From: a virus
Reading direction: 5' to 3' (one strand)
Virus record (IMG/VR): IMGVR_UViG_3300037264_006483
Location: 1 to 29,255 of that record
DNA: 29,255 bases
Under the pieces are notes generated by a model. That model was not told the DNA's origin. It was given only the letters and a program-made list of their open reading frames with translations, and did no database searches. How positions within the stretch are numbered: position 1 is the first letter of the stretch; the number at the start of each line of letters is the position of its first letter. Made by a program: the position numbers and the translations under genes. This document shows positions 21,860-28,834 of the stretch, one piece after another.

Positions 21860-24046
21860 TCACAAAGGGTTACGGACGGGATTTGGCCCGGTTTGGCCCG
21901 GTTTGGCCCGGTTACCCGGCCGGGTGGCGGTCGTCCCCCGGCGGATGACCAATTTAGCGGCCGCACGGCTGGCGCCGAACACACCCGACTCTTCCACCGC
22001 GCGACGAATGTATTTGGTCAGGACCCACGTGTGTTTGAATCCGCTGCCGACGTTTCCTTTTCGCTGAATCACTTTCAACAAATTCAAATCGTCCATCAAC
22101 CGTCGCACCGTCGTCATCGGGTATCGCGTAATTCTTGAGACGTCCGCTACGGACACTTCTGTCAGCGGACCCTGTGACCACATGGCGCCGATAATATCTT
22201 CGGCCCGCTGCGACACGGTATCGAGCATCACCTTGCGCACGATGCGGTAGTCGTCCAGGTTCACCGCCTTGCGTCCGTGCACCACGGCCAACGCGCGCGC
22301 GAGCTTCGACAACTGGATGCCGAGACGCGATCCGACTTCGGCGAACGGCCGACCCATCATCATGTCAGAGTTGTACTGGTCTCTCGAGACCGTGCCTCTC
22401 AGGCGCGCACCGAGTTGCGCCAGCGAGATGATACGCTTGTGCAGAACGTTGTCCAACTTCGGTGCGTCCATATCTTCGAACCGATACTCGAGGAAGTTCG
22501 ACGTGACCTCGGCAAGCTCTTCCCGCATCTTCGTATCTTGGTCCACGTTCTCAATCGCTCTCGAGATGATGTCCTCTTCCTGGTGGTGGTGCAGGTTGTC
22601 GCCCATCACATACTTCAGGAACCGTTCGCCGAGTGCGGCGTGCCGGCTTCCGATTTCGTAAATGCGTGGCGTCACCGCTGCGATGATTGTGAAGTGAGAC
22701 TTGTACATGCGCTCAACGCCGTTGCCGAATACTTTACCGCATTGGCCGTCGTAGGCGTCGCGGAGGATGCTGAAGATTTCCTCCATCTCGTTCTCTCGCA
22801 ACCCGAGGATGGACGTGAAGTCTTTGATGACCAGCACCTTGCCGTGCAAACGCGGAATGAGCGATGGGTCGGCCGCACCAGCAACATTGCTTCCAGAGAT
22901 CAAGGAGTGCGCGGTGAGACTGGATGTGGCGTACGACTTGACATACTCGGTCAAGCCCGCTAGCGTAATTGTTTTCGCGCCGCCAGGAGGCGACACCAGG
23001 AACAGCCACACGGGTGGACCCTGGATCTCCTGGCTCAGCGCCGTGGCGAGCATGACATCGATGGCGTCGGTGTTCGGTAGGTGCAACCACTTGCGGTAGA
23101 CCGCGTGCACGTCCTCTAACTTCGGAATGTGCGACGGCCGTTCCCGTGTGACCGGTGCCTTCGCAACCAGTTTAATAACCCTACCCGACTCGGTGCGCAC
23201 GTTGCTGCCCGATCGACGCGGAGATTTCTTTACCAACGACAGCAAACGTTCAAGGCATTTCGAAAGGTTGCCTGTGCCTTTCTTCAAACCGTAGATGAGC
23301 CAGTCGCGCGTATCGAACCCAGTGGGCAGTTCGTCTGGCCAGTGCACGAACGAGAGCGACTTCGCTACCGGACCCAGCTTCTGATGCAGCGACTGTTCGC
23401 CCTTGCGTCCCGGTTCGTCGTGGTCGTAGAGCGCCGTCACTCGCCGGCCGGAGAACCATTTGAGCCAATCGCGTTTGAAGATGCCTGCACCGGGCACGGC
23501 CACAGTGAGGCCTTCGCTTTTCGTTTTGCGCAACAGCCACGCCAGCGCCATGGCGTCCCACTCGCCTTCGCAAATGTAAACGGGTTCGTCCAGACGATCG
23601 CCGAGATGCTCCGCACCCATCAGGCCCACGTGGCACCCGGCTGTGCTGCGCATCGCTTTCTTTTTCAAACCGTAGAGACGGATGTCAACGACGTTGCCGT
23701 CAAGGTTGCGAATCGGAACGGCGTACTGCGTGCCTGTCCATCCGATGTTCCACGGTTTGAACGCGGACTGCGGGAGTTGCCGGTGTGCAGCCAATGCCGC
23801 GATCTGATCCGTGTCGAAGGCTTCGCCGTAGTCTTCGGCAATCGCATCTAGGAACTGCGTCACGTTCCCTGACATGCCAGCCGTCTTGCTGTCCCACAAC
23901 CACGTGGTGCGGTTGACGTAGAACTTATCCTCCTTGCCGGTGAAGGGGCAGGTGCCGTAAAGTTCGTCCCCGCGCGTGCCGGAGAAATCGACACCGTGCA
24001 TTTCGAACAGTCGCGCCGTTGGATACTTGTCGTAGTCGATTTTCAC
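21860..24046 (-). CDS. Primase-helicase (Toprim + P-loop ATPase + winged helix)
   Basis: This 728-residue replication protein starts at a GTG (24046) that overlaps the polymerase stop. Residues 25-70 (LYGTCPFTGKEDKFYVN, then LWDSKTAGMSGNVTQFL) resemble a primase zinc-finger/CHC2-like region, but only one cysteine remains. A Toprim domain follows: YICEGEWDAMA with Glu160 and ALYDHDEPG with Asp208 and Asp210. An ATPase domain has the P-loop-like VSPPGGAKTI (Lys358), where Ala replaces the Gly usually before Lys, and a Walker B-like VLVIKDFTS. A winged-helix-like region with TRYPMTTVRRLMDDLNLLKV lies at about 630-660. It probably unwinds and primes DNA for the adjacent polymerase. The last ~25 residues are low-complexity and encoded by the 10-bp repeats. 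Confidence 0.82.
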   Translation of the reverse strand: MKIDYDKYPTARLFEMHGVDFSGTRGDELYGTCPFTGKEDKFYVNRTTWLWDSKTAGMSGNVTQFLDAIAEDYGEAFDTDQIAALAAHRQLPQSAFKPWNIGWTGTQYAVPIRNLDGNVVDIRLYGLKKKAMRSTAGCHVGLMGAEHLGDRLDEPVYICEGEWDAMALAWLLRKTKSEGLTVAVPGAGIFKRDWLKWFSGRRVTALYDHDEPGRKGEQSLHQKLGPVAKSLSFVHWPDELPTGFDTRDWLIYGLKKGTGNLSKCLERLLSLVKKSPRRSGSNVRTESGRVIKLVAKAPVTRERPSHIPKLEDVHAVYRKWLHLPNTDAIDVMLATALSQEIQGPPVWLFLVSPPGGAKTITLAGLTEYVKSYATSSLTAHSLISGSNVAGAADPSLIPRLHGKVLVIKDFTSILGLRENEMEEIFSILRDAYDGQCGKVFGNGVERMYKSHFTIIAAVTPRIYEIGSRHAALGERFLKYVMGDNLHHHQEEDIISRAIENVDQDTKMREELAEVTSNFLEYRFEDMDAPKLDNVLHKRIISLAQLGARLRGTVSRDQYNSDMMMGRPFAEVGSRLGIQLSKLARALAVVHGRKAVNLDDYRIVRKVMLDTVSQRAEDIIGAMWSQGPLTEVSVADVSRITRYPMTTVRRLMDDLNLLKVIQRKGNVGSGFKHTWVLTKYIRRAVEESGVFGASRAAAKLVIRRGTTATRPGNRAKPGQTGPNPVRNPL
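21882..21911. repeat. Three exact tandem copies of a 10-bp unit
   Basis: The unit tttggcccgg occurs at 21882-21891, 21892-21901 and 21902-21911 without a mismatch. The period of about one helical turn would place bound proteins on one face of the DNA. The copies fall within the last codons of the leftward primase-helicase gene; because 10 is not a multiple of three, each copy is read in a different frame. Confidence 0.9.
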
Positions 24047-26124
24047 TACGCCGCTCGTTTCAAGAAGTAAACTTCCTTCGCATCGTTCCAGGAAGTGGAT
24101 GTCAGTTTCATTCCAACCGGCAACGGAACCGGAAGGTTTGGAACGTAGTGTGAGTCCATCTGCATCAACTGAATAATCTTGCGCATCAACGCGGCACTGT
24201 GGTCTCGAAGTAGGATTTCACAAATGCCTTCGTCGTGGACGCTGCCGACCAGGTGAGACCGGTCGTAGTTCGCCAGCAAGTGTTTATCAATTCGCACCAA
24301 TGCTCGTTTCAGGATTTCTGCCGACGAACCCTGGACCATATAATTCACGGCCTTGTATGCGAACCGTTTCTCGATTGCGTACTCTCGCCCAAACAGGTTC
24401 GTCAAGATGCCGGTATCGCGCACCTGGTCGATGACGCGATTCATATAGTCTCGGACGCCGGGCAGGTTCTCGTTGAAGTCGTTTACGAATTCCTCCGCCT
24501 CCATCATCGAACAACGAATCAGGAAAGCAATCTTTCCGATGCCTCCTCCGTAGAGTCTCGAGAACAGAATCATCTTGGCGCGCTGTCGCCACCACTTAAT
24601 GAGGCAGCCCTTCTTGTGGCGGCTCTTCTCGAGATCCCAGTTGATGATGTAGGCGTTGTTCCGTTTAATTTCCTGTAACACTTCCTTCCAACGGCCGCAC
24701 GTGCAGAAGTCGTCGCGATGTCCCCATGCCGCTTGTGCGGTGGAGAGATGAAAGTCGCTGCCCGATAACAACGCGCGCATCATCGCCTTCTCTTTGGCGA
24801 CAAACGCAAACACCCACACTTCGATCTGAGAGTAGTCTGGCAGATACCACAGGTAGCCCGGTCTCGGTCCCCACGCCTCACGCTGTCGTGCGCGCATGTT
24901 GGCGTGACGCCTCGACGTTTCCGCTGAAGCAATCTGTTGTGTGTTCGGATCGTGGCAGGAGAACCGTCCGGTCTTCGCACCGGCTTGATCCCAACCAGGG
25001 TGCACCATGCGTGATCCGTCTAAGCGCCCACACAAAAAGTATTCGTAGCTGTCGAGATACTCAACAACCTTCTTGCCGGCCTTCCATTCCAATGCGGCTC
25101 GCGCAATCGGACAGCCGTCGTCACCGTCGCCGTCCACGTCTGCACCGGCGTTCGAACCGCGTGCCCACGCCATCAACTGCTCCGCGTCAATCTTCGCGGA
25201 GGTCACGTTGCCTGCATTGTCCCTGTTGTAGGTCTTGGCGTCGTAGCCCAACGTCTCAATGAACACCGCGTTCATTTGCTTGCTGGACTGCAGGTTCAGT
25301 TTGCCGTAGCCGAACTTCTTCAGGCGACGCCGCATGGTGCGCATGTAGTCGGTATAGAACTCGTGGAGTTCTTTTCCCACCGGCTGGAGATACGTCATGC
25401 CGTATCGTTCCATCCGCAGCGTCGTGTCCAGCAATTTCCGTTCCCATCGATACACATCCCAGAGACGTCCGCCTTCCTTTTTGTTCTTGTCGAAGAAGTT
25501 CATGGACGTCTTCCACAGCAGCGCACAGCGGATGGGATCCGCTTCGCCGTAGGTCTGCACGAGCTCGGTGAGTTCAGGCAGCCAGTAATCTGCGTAGGCA
25601 GGGTTCTTCAGATGAGAGACCTTCGTGGCGATGGCCCATCCCCTTTTCTTCGCGGCCAGTCGCGCTCGCTGCGTCGCCTTCTTTAACGCCTTCTCGTCGT
25701 CGTTGGGGAACCGGAAGTTTTTTACGGTGAGTGCTTTCAATCCGTAGGTCATCTCATCGCAGATGACCATACGCCACATGACCTTCGTGTCGTCCTTCCT
25801 GCACCGCCAGTCCCAGTCGATATCCGGCTGTGCGGTCATTCGGATTTCGAACGCCATGTTGTGCGCCACTACGGTCATTTTCGGATCTTCGACTTTCGAA
25901 CGGAGCCAGCGCATCTCCGCACGACAATTGTCCCAGGTCACTTCGCGTGTATATGGATTCACCTCGCCACGGAAGGAGGCGACCTGTCCATCGATGTTCG
26001 CAACCTGGAACATGAACGGACGGTCAACCGCCATACCTAAACGTTTACGACGTAGCGTTGGCCACGGCTGTAGGCCAGTGGTCTCCGAGTCGTAGAACAG
26101 AACGCTGTCAGGCGTTCGAATCAT
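24046..26124 (-). CDS. Family A DNA polymerase with 3'-5' exonuclease
   Basis: This 692-residue polymerase replicates the phage genome. The exonuclease motifs are intact: Exo I LFYDSETTGL (Asp12, Glu14), Exo II VVAHNMAFE and Exo III YGEAD. Polymerase motif A is LPDYSQIEVWVFAF (Asp430), with Trp where Pol I has the Arg after DYSQIEL. Motif B is RQRAKMILFSRLYGGG, keeping Arg, Lys, Phe and Tyr at Pol I positions 754, 758, 762 and 766. Motif C is VGSVHDEGICEI (His630, Asp631). There is no 5' nuclease domain, as usual for phage enzymes. An insert of about 40 residues between motifs A and B holds C-x-C and H-x3-C pairs. ATG 26124 overlaps the upstream stop as TAATG. Confidence 0.95.
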   Translation of the reverse strand: MIRTPDSVLFYDSETTGLQPWPTLRRKRLGMAVDRPFMFQVANIDGQVASFRGEVNPYTREVTWDNCRAEMRWLRSKVEDPKMTVVAHNMAFEIRMTAQPDIDWDWRCRKDDTKVMWRMVICDEMTYGLKALTVKNFRFPNDDEKALKKATQRARLAAKKRGWAIATKVSHLKNPAYADYWLPELTELVQTYGEADPIRCALLWKTSMNFFDKNKKEGGRLWDVYRWERKLLDTTLRMERYGMTYLQPVGKELHEFYTDYMRTMRRRLKKFGYGKLNLQSSKQMNAVFIETLGYDAKTYNRDNAGNVTSAKIDAEQLMAWARGSNAGADVDGDGDDGCPIARAALEWKAGKKVVEYLDSYEYFLCGRLDGSRMVHPGWDQAGAKTGRFSCHDPNTQQIASAETSRRHANMRARQREAWGPRPGYLWYLPDYSQIEVWVFAFVAKEKAMMRALLSGSDFHLSTAQAAWGHRDDFCTCGRWKEVLQEIKRNNAYIINWDLEKSRHKKGCLIKWWRQRAKMILFSRLYGGGIGKIAFLIRCSMMEAEEFVNDFNENLPGVRDYMNRVIDQVRDTGILTNLFGREYAIEKRFAYKAVNYMVQGSSAEILKRALVRIDKHLLANYDRSHLVGSVHDEGICEILLRDHSAALMRKIIQLMQMDSHYVPNLPVPLPVGMKLTSTSWNDAKEVYFLKRAA

Positions 26125-26312
26125 TAGTCCTCTTCTCGATGTCGCGGATTGCCTGGATGTTCAAACAGAATCGCCGGGTCGTTCGGGTCCACAAGGAAAT
26201 CCGCGTCGCATTTCGGATCTGGATACAGATCGTCGAACAGTTCCGTCAACTCTGCTTCAGAACGAATCGTTTTCCTTTTGACGGTGTGTTGAGTTTGATG
26301 ATCTCTTCCCAT
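26124..26312 (-). CDS. Small acidic protein upstream of polymerase
   Basis: This 62-codon frame runs from ATG 26312 to a TAA that overlaps the polymerase ATG by one base. A GGAGG sits ten bases before the ATG; GTG 26339 is possible but lacks a ribosome site. The protein has a basic start (MGRDHQTQHTVKRKTIRSEA) and an acidic remainder with DPKCDADFLVDPNDPAILF. It overlaps the glycosyltransferase end by 67 bases. I recognise no family. Tight coupling to the polymerase suggests a replication accessory role or simply a translational coupler. Confidence 0.6.
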   Translation of the reverse strand: MGRDHQTQHTVKRKTIRSEAELTELFDDLYPDPKCDADFLVDPNDPAILFEHPGNPRHREED

Positions 26313-27049
26313 GGGATGCGCGCCTCCAAGTGGCCCCACGTCGGGGCGAAGTCTGTTGCGAGTCTCGCCAGCCCAACGGAACTGCGGCTGCGATTTTCCT
26401 TCAGTCCGATACCGCCTTCGTCCATTCGGTGTTTCGTAAACGGTGCGTCGAGCGTTGCGCGGAAGTCGACGAAGCCTTTACTGATCAACCACATTGTGAA
26501 GTAACGGTCTGCATAGCAGGGCAGATCAAGCGGATAGCGGAACGCTTTAAGCATTTGGTGTGACACGCACCGAAGGATCCAACCTATCTTCCGATACACA
26601 CGGAGGTCTTGGTTCGTGACCATCGTGCGTGCAATTAGGAATCGGTCAAAGAACTCTGCCGTGGAATGCGCGCCAGCCATATGCACCGGCGTGCCCCACT
26701 CCGCTGTCGCGCGCACCAAGTTCGTGAACGAGGTTCGGGGGAACCGGCAGTTGTCGTCGGACATCACGTAGTAATCGTAGCCGTGTCTCACCGCCGCGCG
26801 TCGCAGAACCTCCAAGGCTTTTCCAACGCACGCATCTGGATTGTCGTAGTCAACCAGCCGCACTTTCGGAAGGGCGTCGAGCACGGGACGATACGCGTGG
26901 AGCTCTGCCGAATCAATCGCCAGGTAGGTGCCTGTGCGGTTCCACGTTGCGTGCATTGTCTTCAACGCCTTGAACATGATGTCGGCGCGTCCCCTGGACG
27001 GAATGAGATGCGCCACCGTGACGTCGCCGTTGTGCGTGGATACTTTCAT
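26246..27049 (-). CDS. Glycosyltransferase-like protein (GT-A fold) in the replication operon
   Basis: The start at ATG 27049 overlaps the upstream SDR stop as ATGA; the open frame extends further but that part is shadow of the SDR gene. The 267-residue protein opens with VAHLIPSRGRADIMFKALKT, typical of nucleotide-sugar transferases, and has YYVMSDDNCRF near residues 92-102 as the metal-binding DxD-like site. Later segments (SHQMLKAFRYPLDLPCYADR, then a region with TKHRMDEGGIG) could provide catalytic residues. Because it is co-directional and coupled with DNA polymerase and a nucleotide-modification-like gene, DNA or nucleotide glycosylation is a possible role. A surface glycan role is the alternative. 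Both are inferences. Confidence 0.68.
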   Translation of the reverse strand: MKVSTHNGDVTVAHLIPSRGRADIMFKALKTMHATWNRTGTYLAIDSAELHAYRPVLDALPKVRLVDYDNPDACVGKALEVLRRAAVRHGYDYYVMSDDNCRFPRTSFTNLVRATAEWGTPVHMAGAHSTAEFFDRFLIARTMVTNQDLRVYRKIGWILRCVSHQMLKAFRYPLDLPCYADRYFTMWLISKGFVDFRATLDAPFTKHRMDEGGIGLKENRSRSSVGLARLATDFAPTWGHLEARIPWEEIIKLNTPSKGKRFVLKQS

Positions 27050-27762
27050 CCAACTATATCCATGCACGCGCCGCTCATATACGACGTGGCGTTGTACGAG
27101 AGTTGAACGATGAACTCTGCGACCGCCTTCACGGGAAACTCCAAGCCTGTGACACTGCCCGCTTTGAAGTAGTCGCTGGCCTGTTCCGGTGTCCACCCAC
27201 GCATCTTACATACCTGCGCGTCGATGTAGCGGCTCATGCCGGTGTCGGCCATCTTGCCCGGCCGCACACCGATAAACGAAACTCCGCGCGGCTTAGTCAA
27301 CTCGCGTGCCATCTGCTTCGTGGCCATGTCCATCGCTGCTTTGGAAATGTTGTAGGCGAGGGAGTGTCGCATCGGCCGCCACGCCGCGTCGGAGATCACG
27401 TTGATCACCGTGCCCTTGGACCAGGACAAGGACTCCAGTAGAGCCTTCGTCAGCATGATCGGGCCCACGCAGTTGACCGCCATCACTTCATGCAGGAACG
27501 TATCGCTCAGGTTCACGAACTCTCGAACCGCGTTCATGCCGGCATTGTTGATCAACAGATCGATGTGTCCGCCGAACTCGAGTTTCGCAGCGACAGCGAA
27601 CCGCGCTATCGATTCTGGGTCCAGCAGATCCATGTGCCTCTGATTGCTACGCACATGATCGGGCTGATGCGTCGTTCCCAATACAAGGTGAGAATCAAAC
27701 TCGTACCTGCGCCTCAACTCCTGGCCCAGTCCACTGCTGGTGCCTGTTATCACGATGTTCAT
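27046..27762 (-). CDS. Short-chain dehydrogenase/reductase (SDR)
   Basis: This is a complete classical SDR of 238 residues that would oxidise or reduce an alcohol/carbonyl with NAD(P). The cofactor motif TGTSSGLG (6-13), the NNAG motif (72-75), Asn97 and the catalytic triad Ser124 (INVISDAAW), Tyr137 and Lys141 (YNISK) are all present, followed by VRPGKMADTGM. Nothing is truncated, so selection appears to keep it active. ATG 27762 overlaps the previous stop by ATGA. SDRs are uncommon in phages; here it stands between an Nmad1-like gene and a glycosyltransferase, so it may make or alter a sugar or base modification. The substrate cannot be told from the sequence. Confidence 0.9.
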   Translation of the reverse strand: MNIVITGTSSGLGQELRRRYEFDSHLVLGTTHQPDHVRSNQRHMDLLDPESIARFAVAAKLEFGGHIDLLINNAGMNAVREFVNLSDTFLHEVMAVNCVGPIMLTKALLESLSWSKGTVINVISDAAWRPMRHSLAYNISKAAMDMATKQMARELTKPRGVSFIGVRPGKMADTGMSRYIDAQVCKMRGWTPEQASDYFKAGSVTGLEFPVKAVAEFIVQLSYNATSYMSGACMDIVG

Positions 27763-28169
27763 TTGGGTTCCATTCCTTTCTCTTCCAGTCGTTGCAACAC
27801 TTGGATCATGCGGACGCAGTACACCGCCATGTCGCTGAGCGTTTCCTGCATGTCGCCAACCGCACCGGTGAGACCTGAGGAGTCTACGAAAAACTGTCGA
27901 CTGCCTCGTGCCTGTTCCATTTGCGTTTCGAGCCGGCCGAACTTTCGCTGGATGTCCCAGTACGCGCCCCAGGTCTCGCGTTCGAAGGATCGAATATCCG
28001 TCAAACGAAAGTCGCCGTACTGATCTACCTTCCGTGCGCCGATGTATCCCAGCGTGTGAAGCAGGCCGGTATACTCCGCTTGGAACGCTCCGCCTCGTTC
28101 ACCCTTTAGGTTTGCGGGATCGTATCCGGCGTGTTCGAGGAGTCGGCACGCTAGCTTGCTGAAAGACAC
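27759..28169 (-). CDS. Nucleotide modification associated domain 1-like (DUF1599-like) protein
   Basis: The start is GTG 28169, overlapping the VOC gene end by 19 bases. The 136-residue protein is all-helical in appearance. Its centre, ARKVDQYGDFRL then AYWDIQRKFGRLETQ and later ETLSDMAVYCVRMIQVL, follows the DUF1599 / Nmad1 pattern (K-x-x-x-Y-G-D, W-x-x-x-x-R-K-x-x-R-L, D-x-L-x-D-x-A-x-Y), an all-alpha family related to nucleotide pyrophosphohydrolases. Such domains have been associated by context with phage base modification. I recognise it by pattern, not by a search. A nucleotide-pool enzyme or a modification accessory would both fit its place before SDR, glycosyltransferase and polymerase. 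Confidence 0.58.
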   Translation of the reverse strand: MSFSKLACRLLEHAGYDPANLKGERGGAFQAEYTGLLHTLGYIGARKVDQYGDFRLTDIRSFERETWGAYWDIQRKFGRLETQMEQARGSRQFFVDSSGLTGAVGDMQETLSDMAVYCVRMIQVLQRLEEKGMEPK

Positions 28170-28702
28170 GTGAACAATTCCTTTCCCTGTGCGATGGATT
28201 CATTCACGACCGGCGTCTTGGACGCGTGACCAACCAGGCGTTGAATGATTTTGATCGGACAGCCGAGCCGATCGTTTACATAGGCGTAGCGGTAGCGTCG
28301 CCGGGTGCCTGTGTGAAACACGGTCTCGGAAACCTGCATCACGGTGAACCCTTCCTCCTGCAGGTCCTGCAACTCCTTCACCAGCGTGTCGAGCGTGTCG
28401 TTCTTGATCTGGTCGTTGCAGTGGTAGCCGAAGTGCGACAGCTGCCCCGGCGTATTCAACTGATACGACTGGCCCACAATGAGTTCCAGCAGTTCGAACT
28501 CGAGTGGCGCCATCACGTCGTAGTTGAACGCCAGGTGCACGCGGAAGGAACTGCCCATCAATTCCTTTATCGACGGGTGGAGGTAGATGTGCATCGCATC
28601 CACCGTATCTCGAATCCATTCATGCACGCCGCTACTCACGTACCGGCGCACGGTCTTGTTGATGTCGCTAGTGCGCAACGCAATCTGTCCGATGTTAAGC
28701 AT
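28151..28702 (-). CDS. VOC-superfamily (glyoxalase-like) protein
   Basis: The 183-residue protein begins MLNIGQIALRTSDINKTVRR, the opening strand-helix of the vicinal oxygen chelate fold, and repeats the theme at LSHFGYHCND (about 106-115) with LQDLQEEGFTVMQV and a closing GCPIKIIQRL strand. In typical VOC enzymes metal ligands lie at the first strand (His), the start of the second module (His) and the last strand (Glu). Here the first is Gln, the second His is kept and the last is Lys, so metal binding may be lost. ATG 28702 is favoured by ggag at seven bases; ATG 28708 is the alternative. It may bind a small molecule or nucleotide sugar. Confidence 0.65.
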   Translation of the reverse strand: MLNIGQIALRTSDINKTVRRYVSSGVHEWIRDTVDAMHIYLHPSIKELMGSSFRVHLAFNYDVMAPLEFELLELIVGQSYQLNTPGQLSHFGYHCNDQIKNDTLDTLVKELQDLQEEGFTVMQVSETVFHTGTRRRYRYAYVNDRLGCPIKIIQRLVGHASKTPVVNESIAQGKELFTCLSAS

Positions 28703-28784
28703 TTTCATTCTCCAAAAAGAAATCCGGAGGCGCTGCAATCTGCGGGTTCTTCTTACGTACTTCCCGACGCAGTTCCCAACGCAT
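28695..28784 (-). CDS. Possible 29-residue ORF before the VOC gene
   Basis: ATG 28784 opens a 29-codon frame ending at 28695, overlapping the VOC start by eight bases. It begins MRWELRREVRKKNPQIAAPP and ends acidic. A GGAGG lies upstream but about 14 bases away, longer than ideal. The composition looks protein-like and the overlap repeats the operon's style, yet the evidence is thin. Confidence 0.35.
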   Translation of the reverse strand: MRWELRREVRKKNPQIAAPPDFFLENENA

Positions 28785-28834
28785 TCATGGAGTGATGTCC
28801 TCCGACTAGGTATCCATCTCCGGGCGAAACACGC

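Larger units (their letters stand above)
21673..21944. repeat. Pair of imperfect ~30-bp direct repeats flanking the strand switch
   Basis: Copy 1 (21673-21701) and copy 2 (21914-21944) share, apart from a few single-base indels, the series ccggccgg, tggcg and tcgtcccccggc in the same order. Copy 2 lies within the coding end of the primase-helicase gene, copy 1 in the intergenic gap. The pair could be recombination, packaging or protein-binding sites, or the trace of a local duplication. Confidence 0.6.

Noticed and set aside
22277-23851. Long plus-strand frames (228 and 240 codons) opposite the primase-helicase
   Set aside because: The minus-strand frame has Toprim and ATPase motifs across the same bases; the plus-strand translations have no motif.
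27050-27196. N-terminal extension of the leftward glycosyltransferase frame
   Set aside because: It lies antisense-like over the SDR coding end; ATG 27049 gives an ATGA overlap and starts just before the GT-A fold.
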